From CAZSWS01 sp964610765 (GTDB taxonomy: Bacteria > Bacteroidota > Bacteroidia > Bacteroidales > Tannerellaceae): 13,748 nt of DNA. A program made the position numbers and the translations under genes. The stretch covers positions 1 to 13,748 of the forward strand of contig CAZSWS010000070.1 of the NCBI GenBank assembly GCA_964610765.1, read 5' to 3'. Shown piece after piece: positions 7,840 to 13,748 of the stretch (position 1 is its first letter; the number at the start of each line of letters is the position of its first letter). The notes beneath the pieces were generated by a model, which worked only from the letters and a program-made list of their open reading frames with translations, had not been told where the DNA came from and made no database searches.

Positions 7840-8595
7840 ATGAAAGTGCTAATCGTTGAAGATGAAACAGCAGCTTATGAAAGCTTGGTCGAAATATTAA
7901 AAGATATTGATCCGACAATACACATTTTGGGAAACACAGAGAGTATTAGACAGACTATTCAATGGTTAGAAAGCCATGAGGAACCCGATCTAATCTTAAT
8001 GGACATTCATCTATCGGATGGCTCTTCATTTCTGATATTTGAACACATGGAGGTTGAAGCTCCAATTATCTTTACTACTGCCTATGATCAATATGCTATT
8101 GAGGCTTTTAAGCAAAACAGTGTTGATTATTTACTAAAGCCTATAAAAACAGATGAACTAAAAAGAGCACTAGACAAGTTTAAGAGATGGTCACATACCG
8201 ACGTAGTTAATTATTTATCGCGCCTAGCCAAATTAACACCTACGAAATCACGCTATAAAGACAAGTTCTTGATTCCGATAAAAGACAAGTTGCTTCCAAT
8301 TGATTTACGGGATGTATTTTACTTTTATACCACAGATAAAAACACCCGAGTATGCTTAAAGAATGGTCAATCTTACCCCTATTCCTCTACCTTGGAACAA
8401 ATATTTCTGTCTTTAAATCCAAGAGATTTTTATCGGGCCAACAAACAATATATCATCGCTCGTGAAAGCATTAAAGATATTACCATTTGGTTTGACAGTC
8501 GCCTGCTCGTTACGCTTTACACCGATGTTCCCGAACGTATTTATGTCAGTAAAAACAAAGCAGCCGACTTCAAGGCTTGGCTGGTAAGCGAATAA
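7840..8595 (+). CDS. LytTR-family response regulator
   Basis: The 251-residue protein has an N-terminal receiver domain (1-115) with acidic pair E7/D8, phospho-acceptor Asp55 in LILMDIHLSDG, the TT pair at 79-80, and Lys100 in YLLKPI. A LytTR DNA-binding domain follows (about 138-248), with 'FLIPIKDKLLPIDLRDVFYFYT' near its start and 'DFYRANKQYIIARESI' further on. LytTR proteins bind direct repeats upstream of target promoters, often those of membrane proteins. The partner is the LytS-type kinase just upstream. The DUF418 gene 169 bases downstream on the same strand is a natural candidate target, although no repeat pair typical of LytTR sites stood out by eye. Confidence 0.9.
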   Translation: MKVLIVEDETAAYESLVEILKDIDPTIHILGNTESIRQTIQWLESHEEPDLILMDIHLSDGSSFLIFEHMEVEAPIIFTTAYDQYAIEAFKQNSVDYLLKPIKTDELKRALDKFKRWSHTDVVNYLSRLAKLTPTKSRYKDKFLIPIKDKLLPIDLRDVFYFYTTDKNTRVCLKNGQSYPYSSTLEQIFLSLNPRDFYRANKQYIIARESIKDITIWFDSRLLVTLYTDVPERIYVSKNKAADFKAWLVSE

Positions 8596-8628
8596 AATAA
8601 TGAACAAATAAATCCTTCTATCTACTAT

Positions 8629-8658
8629 GATGAAAAGAAATTTCTGCATCTTTTCGTC
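8629..8658 (+). terminator. Hairpin after the response regulator (possible weak terminator or leader structure)
   Basis: GATGAAAAGA (8629-8638) can pair with TCTTTTCGTC (8649-8658), ten pairs with one G-T wobble, around a 10-base loop. Only TT follows, so termination would be weak. It may partly insulate the kinase/regulator operon from the DUF418 gene or lie in a shared leader. Confidence 0.3.
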
Positions 8659-8764
8659 TTAGACTTTGATTATTTCGTGTTCTTCTATTTTCTAGCTCAA
8701 GTAGTCCTTATTAATCAAATCTTTGTAATAGTTCTATAAATTACAAACACTAAAAACAGGCTAT

Positions 8765-10063
8765 ATGCAAACAACAAATGTAAGAAGCGCTGAAGCGGAG
8801 AATAAAAGAATTACGGTGATAGATGCCCTCAGAGGATTCGCCCTACTAGGGGTCATTCTTATACACATGTTGCAACATTTCGGAATATTTTCAGGCATTC
8901 GACCTGAAGAGGCTCAATTCCCTCTCTTGGATAACGCAATTCAATGGCTTTCACAAAACATAATCATGGGTCGGTTTATTAATATTTTCGCCTGTTTATT
9001 TGGATTAAGCTTTTTTATACAGATGGATAGTGCTGCAAGAAGAGGAGTTGATTTCCGCAAACGTTTCTTGTGGCGAATGGCAATTCTTTTTGCAATAGGC
9101 ATGATTGGAAATAGTTTTTTCTCAGGTGACATTCTCTCCATTTATGCCGTATTCGGAGTTATACTGGTCTTTTTATATCCACTGAAAAACTGGATGCTTA
9201 TTGCTATTGCCTGTCTCTTATTATTGGGTACTCCACGTTTAATAATGATAGGCTATGATCGCCTCACAAAAACAGAACAAGTAGTAGAAAACAGACAGCC
9301 TGCACCACGCCCAGCCAGAAGCAGCATAAGAGAGAAGCCTTCATATCTTAACTCTGCTAAAAGGAATTTGACTTCCGGGCTACGAGGAAAGCTAAACTAC
9401 CAGTTTGGAATGAATGGGCGAGGATATATTACTATGGCACTTTTCATACTGGGGCTAGTAATTGGTCGTTTGCAGTTTTTCAAAGATATTGAGACGAAGC
9501 AAAAAAGAAACATTATGCTCTTTGCTGGTTTTTTGCTTGCAACTTTAACACTCAGCCTTATACTGAAATGGATTCCTCATGAGCCAATTAGTTTCAGGAT
9601 GTTGATGACACCGAACTATGAAATACCGCTGGCTGCTATAGCTGTTTCTGCCTTAAATGATATTAATGTTGTGCTACTATCAGGGACCTTATCTTTAGGA
9701 TTCATAGTTCTATATCAAATAAAAGGCATTGGAAAACATTTGGATGTACTAACTCCTTATGGTCGCATGGGACTGACAAACTATGAGATGCAAGGTGTAA
9801 TGGGAGCATTCCTATTCTCGATGTGGGGATTTGGTTCGATTTTCGGCAGTTGGGGAACAACAGAAGTATTTGTATTAGGGCTAGTTGTCTATGCAATACA
9901 AGTTATCATCAGTAAATTCTGGCTAAGACATTTCAGATATGGTCCTTTAGAGTGGCTGTGGCGATCTGCTACCTACCTCAAATGGCAACCTCTGCGTAAA
10001 ACGAATCTTTCATTAGACCTAGCAAAAATAGAACAAGGACAAGGGAGAACCCATTCTTCTTGA
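8765..10063 (+). CDS. DUF418 (YeiB-like) multi-pass inner-membrane protein
   Basis: The 432-residue protein opens with a polar tail and then 'RITVIDALRGFALLGVILIHM' (about 15-35), the hallmark of DUF418 proteins. Further membrane segments follow (about 60-80, 95-125, 128-160), then a hydrophilic proline- and arginine-rich loop (about 170-215), then several more helices. The C-terminal part 'YGRMGLTNYEMQGVMGAFLF' (about 332-351) to 'HFRYGPLEWLWRSATYLKWQPLR' is the conserved DUF418 end. The family belongs to a large acyltransferase-like membrane group. No exact function is established, with transport or modification of cell-envelope compounds suggested. It follows the LytS/LytTR pair in the same direction, hinting at regulation by it. 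AATCTTTG at 8718-8725, one mismatch from the -7 consensus, could be a promoter. Confidence 0.85.
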   Translation: MQTTNVRSAEAENKRITVIDALRGFALLGVILIHMLQHFGIFSGIRPEEAQFPLLDNAIQWLSQNIIMGRFINIFACLFGLSFFIQMDSAARRGVDFRKRFLWRMAILFAIGMIGNSFFSGDILSIYAVFGVILVFLYPLKNWMLIAIACLLLLGTPRLIMIGYDRLTKTEQVVENRQPAPRPARSSIREKPSYLNSAKRNLTSGLRGKLNYQFGMNGRGYITMALFILGLVIGRLQFFKDIETKQKRNIMLFAGFLLATLTLSLILKWIPHEPISFRMLMTPNYEIPLAAIAVSALNDINVVLLSGTLSLGFIVLYQIKGIGKHLDVLTPYGRMGLTNYEMQGVMGAFLFSMWGFGSIFGSWGTTEVFVLGLVVYAIQVIISKFWLRHFRYGPLEWLWRSATYLKWQPLRKTNLSLDLAKIEQGQGRTHSS

Positions 10064-10064
10064 A

Positions 10065-10119
10065 ACTAATGACATAAGTTTTTCACTTACTCCTCGCAAA
10101 TACCATTAGTAGCTTTTTT
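10065..10119 (+). terminator. Possible terminator after the DUF418 gene
   Basis: ACTAATG (10065-10071), starting right after the stop, pairs with CATTAGT (10104-10110). The large loop holds a smaller AAGT/ACTT stem, and six Ts follow at 10114-10119. The long loop makes this weaker than a textbook terminator. Confidence 0.3.
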
Positions 10120-10167
10120 CATCTATCCTTTCATAAAAAAAACAGAAAGAGTGCAAAGCGTCATTGG

Positions 10168-10359
10168 TGTTTTGATGAACGTGAACTTCTGGTACGCATT
10201 AAACAACTATTAGATAGCCGTGCTATGTTGATGGAGACATGTTCCAATGTTTTATTGCAGGGAGGTCGAAGCGGTACGGCTGATACGGGCCACAATATGG
10301 CATGTATAACCAGATTCAAAATAGTAACCCTTAGTAACCAGCTACCCCAAAGAGAGTAA
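10168..10359 (+). pseudogene. Decayed fragment of a response-regulator receiver domain
   Basis: Between the DUF418 and Ohr genes, one frame without a usable start reads CFDERELLVRIKQLLDSRAML from 10168 to about 10230. This closely matches the last helix of receiver domains, normally 'KPFD..ELL.RI..LL..R', and especially those of Bacteroides hybrid two-component or AraC-type regulators. The conserved Lys-Pro just before F is lost (HWC instead) and nothing upstream resembles the rest of a receiver. The frame continues to TAA at 10357-10359 in sequence I cannot assign. This is best read as the remnant of a deleted regulator gene. The remaining sequence of the 10064-10576 gap shows pyrimidine-rich and AT-rich DNA with no other feature I can support. 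Confidence 0.5.
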
Positions 10360-10576
10360 TTAGTGTTTTTGATGGAGGGTGTGTCATAAGTCCAAAGAGC
10401 TGATATTCCCTCTTTTTTCTTTCCAATTATCTGCTATTTCCCTCTTTTACAATCTCCTCTTTTTTCAACTATTCGCACTTACTAATGGAATTTAAATGCT
10501 ACTATATGTGAATTAACTAAACTTTAGCGATTTTTTTACTAGATATAAATTTCTTCAATTGACTTTATATACTGCC

Positions 10577-11002
10577 TTATTCAACTGTAGTGTTCAACGT
10601 TACTTCAACATTGTTTCTGGTAGCGTTCGAATATGGACATATTTGGTGAGCTTCTTTTACAAGCCTTTCTGCATCTTGTTGACTTATACCCAGAGGAAAC
10701 TTCACATCCATTTCAACTGCAAGCTGAAAACCACCTCCTTCTTTTTCTCCAATACTAACTTTTGCGGTGACTTCTGGTCTTATTCTCAATTTTTCAGCAG
10801 TTGCCACGCTACTGATGGCACTGCCGAAACATGCAGAATAACCTGCTGCAAATAGTTGTTCGGGATTTGTATAAGCCACTATGGTAGGTCCACCCATTTC
10901 TTTAGGAGGCCTTACTTCCAAATTTATTACTCCATCCGAAGATGTTACATGTCCACTTCTGCCACCAACTGCTGTGGCTATTGCTGTATATACTGCTTTC
11001 AT
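10577..11002 (-). CDS. ohr: Ohr/OsmC-family organic hydroperoxide resistance protein
   Basis: At 141 residues this is full length for Ohr. Conserved features are GGRSGHV with Arg15, 'TNPEQLFAAGYSACF' (45-59) with Glu48 and the peroxidatic Cys58, and 'ICPYSNATRNNV' (121-132) with the resolving Cys122. Ohr proteins are cytoplasmic dimers that reduce organic and lipid hydroperoxides with dihydrolipoyl electron donors. The 'CPYSNATRNN' segment favours Ohr over the OsmC branch. The start ATG at 11000-11002 gives the expected MKAVYTAIATAVGGR opening. It lies downstream of an AraC-type regulator and a Dps-like gene on the same strand, fitting an oxidative-stress cluster. A promoter-like box and a palindrome lie just upstream, so it may be transcribed separately. 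Confidence 0.9.
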   Translation of the reverse strand: MKAVYTAIATAVGGRSGHVTSSDGVINLEVRPPKEMGGPTIVAYTNPEQLFAAGYSACFGSAISSVATAEKLRIRPEVTAKVSIGEKEGGGFQLAVEMDVKFPLGISQQDAERLVKEAHQICPYSNATRNNVEVTLNTTVE

Positions 11003-11024
11003 TTTAATTGTTATCTTAGTTAAA

Positions 11025-11046
11025 CAAAGTATATGATTAAATCATA
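11025..11046 (-). promoter_or_regulatory. Probable ohr promoter with overlapping palindromic operator
   Basis: On the minus strand TATACTTTG (11033-11025) resembles the -7 box with one extra base between TA and TTTG, and lies 22 bases before the ohr start. Overlapping it upstream is the 15-bp palindrome TATGATT-A-AATCATA (11032-11046), a good position for a regulator to block or aid polymerase. Which protein binds is unknown; the neighbouring AraC protein is one candidate. Confidence 0.4.
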
Positions 11047-11089
11047 GAATTTCTTTTCGATATATAAGATATATTGAAAAGTAGACAAT

Positions 11090-11650
11090 TCATAATTCCT
11101 CAATATTCTTAAGTATTTTCATTCTTTGAGATCTGAACGAGGAAGGAGTCATCCCTGTTTGTTTTTTAAATTGGTTAGATAGATGTGCCGCACTGCTGTA
11201 TTCCAATTTAAAGGCAATCTCGGCTATATTTAGTTCATTGTCGGAGATTAGCTCCTTTACTCTTTCTATTCTGTGTGCAATTATAAAATGTTCAATGGTT
11301 GTTCCTTCCGATTTAGAAAAAAGAGTAGATAAATAGGTGTAATTATAATTTAGTTTATTACTCAGATAATCAGAAAAATTGGTCTTGAAACATTCTCCAT
11401 TTTCATGTATTGCATTAATAATTATGATTTTTATCTTTTCCACCAATATCGTAGTCTTATCCGTTATGATAGATAAACCGGATAATTCCAGTTTCGACTC
11501 TATTTGTTGATATTGACTTTCTGAAATATTACCCTTCGTCTCCACTCGTCCTAAACGAATAGAGATATATGGTATCTGATTTTGTTTTATCACATATTCC
11601 ACCCACATTTTACAACGACGACTTACCATATTTTTTATATATATAATCAT
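11090..11650 (-). CDS. Small AraC-family regulator with N-terminal HMA-like domain
   Basis: The 186-residue protein has a C-terminal AraC double helix-turn-helix (about 90-178): 'DYLSNKLNYNYTYLSTLFSKSEGTTIEHFIIAHRIERVK', 'LNIAEIAFKLEYSSAAHLSNQFKKQTGMTPSSFR'. The N-terminus, MIIYIKNMVSRRCKMWVEY, resembles a Bacteroidota group in which 'IKNMVC.RC' opens a small ferredoxin-like, heavy-metal-associated-type domain. This supports the start at 11650 over internal Met8 or Met15. Here the first motif cysteine is serine (Ser10) and only Cys13 remains. It probably binds DNA near its own or neighbouring stress genes, sensing redox state or a metal (inference). It sits between the Dps-like and ohr genes on the same strand, with gaps of 116 and 87 bases. 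Confidence 0.8.
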   Translation of the reverse strand: MIIYIKNMVSRRCKMWVEYVIKQNQIPYISIRLGRVETKGNISESQYQQIESKLELSGLSIITDKTTILVEKIKIIIINAIHENGECFKTNFSDYLSNKLNYNYTYLSTLFSKSEGTTIEHFIIAHRIERVKELISDNELNIAEIAFKLEYSSAAHLSNQFKKQTGMTPSSFRSQRMKILKNIEEL

Positions 11651-11702
11651 AAGTCATATTTTTAGAGTTAGTAGAATTTAAACCTGATTTAGGCAATCAA
11701 TA

Positions 11703-11736
11703 TAAGGTGGTACTGGTAGTTGCCAATAACACCTTA
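11703..11736. repeat. Inverted repeat between the Dps-like and AraC genes
   Basis: TAAGGTG (11703-11709) pairs with CACCTTA (11730-11736), and TGG/CCA can pair within the 20-base loop. No T-run follows on the minus strand, so it is a poor terminator. An operator for the AraC gene or an mRNA-end hairpin of the Dps-like transcript are both possible. Confidence 0.35.
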
Positions 11737-11766
11737 CATAAGATTTACGTTATAGAAAAGATTCTT

Positions 11767-12168
11767 TTATTGTAATCTTCTTAGACGATATAGCAACTGT
11801 TGAATTGCTTCCTGATAGTCATCAATAATAGATTGCGTGAAAACTTCAGGAAATAATTTACGATTAGATTCCACAGTCTTATAGAACTCTTCGGTACATT
11901 TCACAATATTATCAGGTCTTGTTGTTACAGGAATAATAATATCGAGATCACCTCGTAACGCATATGAAGTCTCTACGATGCGTTCGGTGGCATCTAATAG
12001 ATCTGTTATTGCTTGATCTAAAGCGATATGCTTAGCATAACTACCAACTCCCGTTACATGCCAATGAAAAAGCTTAAGGCTATTATTGTAAGAAAACAAT
12101 AAACCTAAAAAAGTAGCAGTTTCAGCATTTGTAGATACGGCTGGTTCTTTAACTGATAGGGTTGTCAT
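11767..12168 (-). CDS. DUF5856 / Dps-like ferritin-fold protein
   Basis: The 133-residue protein is all-helical in character. It contains 'LFSYNNSLKLFHWHVTGVGSYAKHIALDQAITDLLDATERIVETSYALRG' (about 24-72), a ferritin-like arrangement in which H35, H37, H47, D51, E62 and E66 are plausible metal ligands, resembling the Dps-type 'HW...G..F...H...' pattern. Bacteroidota carry a short family of this type (DUF5856). It is shorter than classic Dps (about 160 residues) at the C-terminal end, where the last helix (112-133) ends in basic residues. Likely cytoplasmic iron sequestration or peroxide protection (inference from fold). Neighbours downstream are an AraC regulator and ohr, supporting a stress role. 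No -7 box was found within about 60 bases upstream. Confidence 0.72.
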   Translation of the reverse strand: MTTLSVKEPAVSTNAETATFLGLLFSYNNSLKLFHWHVTGVGSYAKHIALDQAITDLLDATERIVETSYALRGDLDIIIPVTTRPDNIVKCTEEFYKTVESNRKLFPEVFTQSIIDDYQEAIQQLLYRLRRLQ

Positions 12169-12555
12169 AATGTTATTGTATTATATACTAACAGTGTAGG
12201 ATAGAAAATCCATCAATCGCTATTTGCGACTGACCTGTTATAAATTACCGTTAACATCAATTCTTTTGAAAGTGGTGCAGTAGGACATATTTATAAAAGA
12301 AGCTACTCAGTATTAATATATTGAGTTCTAAAGGTAGTCATGTTTTCAATATAATTCATTACATAATTCTATTTAAAAATTACACAATTATTGGATTTTA
12401 TTCAAAAAAACATACAACGGGCAGTTTTATATACACTCATAATAATCAACAGATATAATTAAATATAAAGTTGAAAGGTAGTAGAAATAAGGAGTCTAAA
12501 AAAGGAGTATTTTTTTATTTAACATTCAAAACGTCACGAATGCGTCACGGGTAAG
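12169..12555. other. Non-coding AT-rich gap between the Dps-like gene and the tRNA terminator
   Basis: About 390 bases without a convincing frame on either strand. It presumably contains the promoter of the Dps-like gene, though no TAnnTTTG match is visible. A small TCGC/GCGA stem occurs near 12218-12231, and an 11-bp-spaced direct repeat at 12532-12549. The rest is AT-rich and shows nothing I can name. Confidence 0.5.
12532..12549. repeat. Short direct repeat CGTCACG x2, 11 bp apart
   Basis: CGTCACG occurs at 12532-12538 and 12543-12549, one helical turn apart, in otherwise AT-rich DNA just beyond the tRNA terminator. It could be a protein-binding site or the relic of a mobile-element end at the tRNA locus; nothing else supports either idea. 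Confidence 0.35.
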
Positions 12556-12589
12556 AAAAAAGGCGATTAGAACTTTCATTCTAATCGCC
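12556..12589 (-). terminator. Strong intrinsic terminator of tRNA-Lys
   Basis: Read on the minus strand, a perfect 11-bp stem (GGCGATTAGAA / TTCTAATCGCC, arms 12579-12589 and 12562-12572) with a 6-base loop is followed by six Ts (12561-12556). It begins about 15 bases past the tRNA 3' end. Confidence 0.9.
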
Positions 12590-12603
12590 TAATATTCATT
12601 CTG

Positions 12604-12676
12604 TGACCTCGGAGGGAATCGAACCCTCGACCCAATGATTAAGAGTCATTTGCTCTACCAACTGAGCTACGAAGTC
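12604..12676 (-). tRNA. tRNA-Lys (anticodon CTT)
   Basis: On the minus strand a complete 73-nt cloverleaf can be folded. The 7-bp acceptor stem is GACTTCG/CGAGGTC with one T-G wobble, the D arm contains GCTCAGTTGGTAGAGC, and the anticodon arm is AATGA-CTCTTAA-TCATT with anticodon CTT. The T arm is GAGGG-TTCGATT-CCCTC and the discriminator base is A. CCA is not encoded (the DNA reads ACAG after the acceptor stem), usual in Bacteroidota. It decodes AAG. The gene is single, with its own promoter and terminator. Confidence 0.97.
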
Positions 12677-12690
12677 TCTCGTTTCGGGTG

Positions 12691-12722
12691 CAAAGATAAA
12701 GTGTTATATTTTTACGAGCAAA
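12691..12722 (-). promoter_or_regulatory. Promoter of tRNA-Lys
   Basis: On the minus strand TATCTTTG (12698-12691) is an exact -7 match and TTTG (12722-12719) lies 20 bases upstream as the -33 element. This is the best promoter in the window. The -7 box ends 14 bases from the mature tRNA 5' end. Confidence 0.75.
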
Positions 12723-12789
12723 CGAAATATCTTTTTTCTTTGAATCATTTTATGTTTCTTCTTGACTGCTTTCTGTTTACTCTTTTTTG

Positions 12790-12797
12790 TATGTTTG
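12790..12797 (+). promoter_or_regulatory. -7 promoter box of the aldolase gene
   Basis: TATGTTTG matches TAnnTTTG exactly and ends 21 bases before the preferred ATG at 12819. No clear -33 element is seen at the proper distance. It is divergent from the tRNA promoter, about 70 bases away. Confidence 0.55.
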
Positions 12798-12818
12798 TAC
12801 TACTTATTATAAATGACT

Positions 12819-13505
12819 ATGGCTACATATAATAAACTACAAGTATTAGAGGCAGTTACCTCTACCGGCATGGTTCCGGTATATTATAACAAAGATACAG
12901 AAACGGCAAAAAGCGTACTTCGTGCATGCTATGATGGTGGAGTTCGCGTTTTCGAATTCACGAATCGGGGAGATTTCGCCCATGAGGTTTTTGCCGAACT
13001 GGTGAAGTATGCAACGAAAGAGTGTCCGGGCTTAATTTTAGGTGCCGGCACCGTAGTTGATGCAGGAACAGCTTCATTATATATTCAACTGGGAGCTAAC
13101 TTTATTGTAGGTCCACTGTTTAATCCGGATGTAGCTAAAGTTTGCAACCGCCGGCTAGTACCTTATGTGCCGGGCTGTGGTTCGGTTTCAGAAATAGGCT
13201 TTGCTCAAGAACTGGGTTGCGACCTATGCAAGGTTTTCCCGGCAGGCAATGTAGGAGGTCCTTCTTTTGTCAGCAATATCAAAGCTCCGATGCCTTGGTC
13301 GCTATTGATGGCAACAGGAGCAGTTGAACCGACCGAAAAGAACTTGTCTGAATGGTTTAAAGCAGGTGTAACATGTGTAGGTATGGGTTCTAAACTATTC
13401 CCCAAAGAAGCAATCCAATCGGGTAATTGGTCTGCCATAACTGAACTATGCAAAGAAGCGTTAGGCTATATCAAACAGTATAGACATAATTTCATACTAG
13501 AATAA
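12819..13505 (+). CDS. eda: KDPG / KHG aldolase (2-keto-3-deoxy-6-phosphogluconate aldolase)
   Basis: A class I aldolase of 228 residues from the ATG at 12819. An in-frame ATG lies at 12813, but MATYNKLQVLEA is the more usual opening in this family and leaves a longer leader after the -7 box. Numbering from 12813: 'VFEFTNRGD' (46-54) holds the acid/base Glu48 and a phosphate/carboxylate-binding Arg52, LGAGTV (76-81) follows, and CKVFPAG (139-145) holds the Schiff-base Lys140. 'GAVEPTEKNLSEWFKAGVTCVGMGSKLF' forms the phosphate-binding end. The enzyme cleaves KDPG into pyruvate and glyceraldehyde-3-phosphate, the last step of hexuronate/pectin catabolism, and may act on 4-hydroxy-2-oxoglutarate. 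It is monocistronic as far as the window shows, as no kinase partner lies next to it here. Confidence 0.92.
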   Translation: MATYNKLQVLEAVTSTGMVPVYYNKDTETAKSVLRACYDGGVRVFEFTNRGDFAHEVFAELVKYATKECPGLILGAGTVVDAGTASLYIQLGANFIVGPLFNPDVAKVCNRRLVPYVPGCGSVSEIGFAQELGCDLCKVFPAGNVGGPSFVSNIKAPMPWSLLMATGAVEPTEKNLSEWFKAGVTCVGMGSKLFPKEAIQSGNWSAITELCKEALGYIKQYRHNFILE

Positions 13506-13656
13506 TAATTTGTTTAACACTAAGGTAGTATGGAATTGCGTGAGCAATCACGTACACCTTTACTTATTTATAACGCAATCGTAACATCGCAGATTTTTTA
13601 TTTTCATGGGTTTGAGTGATTTAACAAAAAATCATGCTTCGTTTCAGATAGGTAAC

Positions 13657-13716
13657 AAAGAAGCGGTCTTTAAGAGTCTGGCTATGCCGGATATCTTAAA
13701 GACCGCTTCTTTTTTT
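13657..13716 (+). terminator. Long-stem intrinsic terminator downstream of the aldolase gene
   Basis: A perfect 19-bp stem (arms 13657-13675 and 13694-13712) encloses a smaller CTGGC/GCCGG hairpin with a TAT loop. A run of seven Ts spans 13710-13716. It lies about 150 bases past the aldolase stop, so the mRNA would have a long 3' untranslated part unless another transcript ends here. Confidence 0.88.
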
Positions 13717-13748
13717 ATGCTATATAAAGGGACTAATACTTAAAATGT

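Noticed and set aside
11060..11074. ATATAT-AAG-ATATAT inverted repeat upstream of ohr
   Set aside because: Low-complexity AT sequence, expected by chance in such DNA.
12169..12676. Genomic island integrated at tRNA-Lys
   Set aside because: No integrase gene and no second copy of the tRNA 3' end is seen in the window, so there is no positive evidence.
12635..12832. 65-residue plus-strand reading frame
   Set aside because: It overlaps the tRNA-Lys gene and both promoters, has low-complexity hydrophobic composition, and ends inside the start of the aldolase gene.
13530..13619. 29-codon plus-strand frame (MELREQSRTPLLIY...)
   Set aside because: No recognisable domain, no clear promoter or ribosome site, and chance frames of this length are common; kept only as part of the 3' region finding.

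Overview
The window reads as chromosomal DNA from a gut-type Bacteroidota, most likely Bacteroides or a close relative. The reasons are moderate-to-low GC, hardly any Shine-Dalgarno sites, several exact matches to the Bacteroides -7 promoter box TAnnTTTG about 15-22 bases before start codons, and typical families: tandem PepSY-like lipoprotein, LytS/LytTR pair, DUF418 protein, small AraC regulator with an N-terminal 'NMV..RC' domain, and DUF5856-type ferritin-like protein. No phage, plasmid, IS or CRISPR genes are visible.

Left part (1-6620), envelope and carbohydrate genes: the tail of an unidentified gene (1-122); a secreted alpha/beta-hydrolase esterase (264-1277); a 478-base gap with a four-unit 22-bp tandem repeat ending in a 32-bp perfect palindrome, then a pair of mutually exclusive hairpins; a PepSY-like lipoprotein (1756-2667); then, divergent from each other, a GH28-like beta-helix glycosidase (minus, about 2688-4262) and a clan GH-D (GH36/GH27-like) lipoprotein glycosidase (4533-6620). 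There is no SusC/SusD pair in view, so this looks like a small auxiliary glycan-degradation group, perhaps for a pectin-type or galactose-containing glycan (inference).

Middle (6820-10576), signalling: a LytS-type histidine kinase and LytTR response regulator six bases apart, followed on the same strand by a DUF418 multi-pass membrane protein. The next gap holds a decayed scrap of a response-regulator receiver domain (about 10168-10359), a relic of a lost regulator gene.

Right part (10577-12168, minus), oxidative stress: a DUF5856/Dps-like protein, an AraC-type regulator and an Ohr/OsmC peroxidase lie in the same direction with gaps of about 90-115 bases. The functions fit one stress response, but gaps and a possible separate Ohr promoter suggest more than one transcript.

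End (12556-13748): tRNA-Lys(CTT) on the minus strand with a strong terminator and consensus promoter, head to head with a KDPG/KHG aldolase gene (eda type) that has its own -7 box. A long-stem intrinsic terminator lies about 150 bases beyond the aldolase stop. KDPG aldolase serves uronate catabolism, which is compatible with the pectin-like theme on the left but does not prove a link.

I see no clear novel multi-gene system. The most unusual items are the 22-bp palindromic tandem repeat, the receiver-domain relic, the GH28-like enzyme lacking the usual histidine motif, and the AraC protein whose N-terminal cysteine pair is reduced to one.
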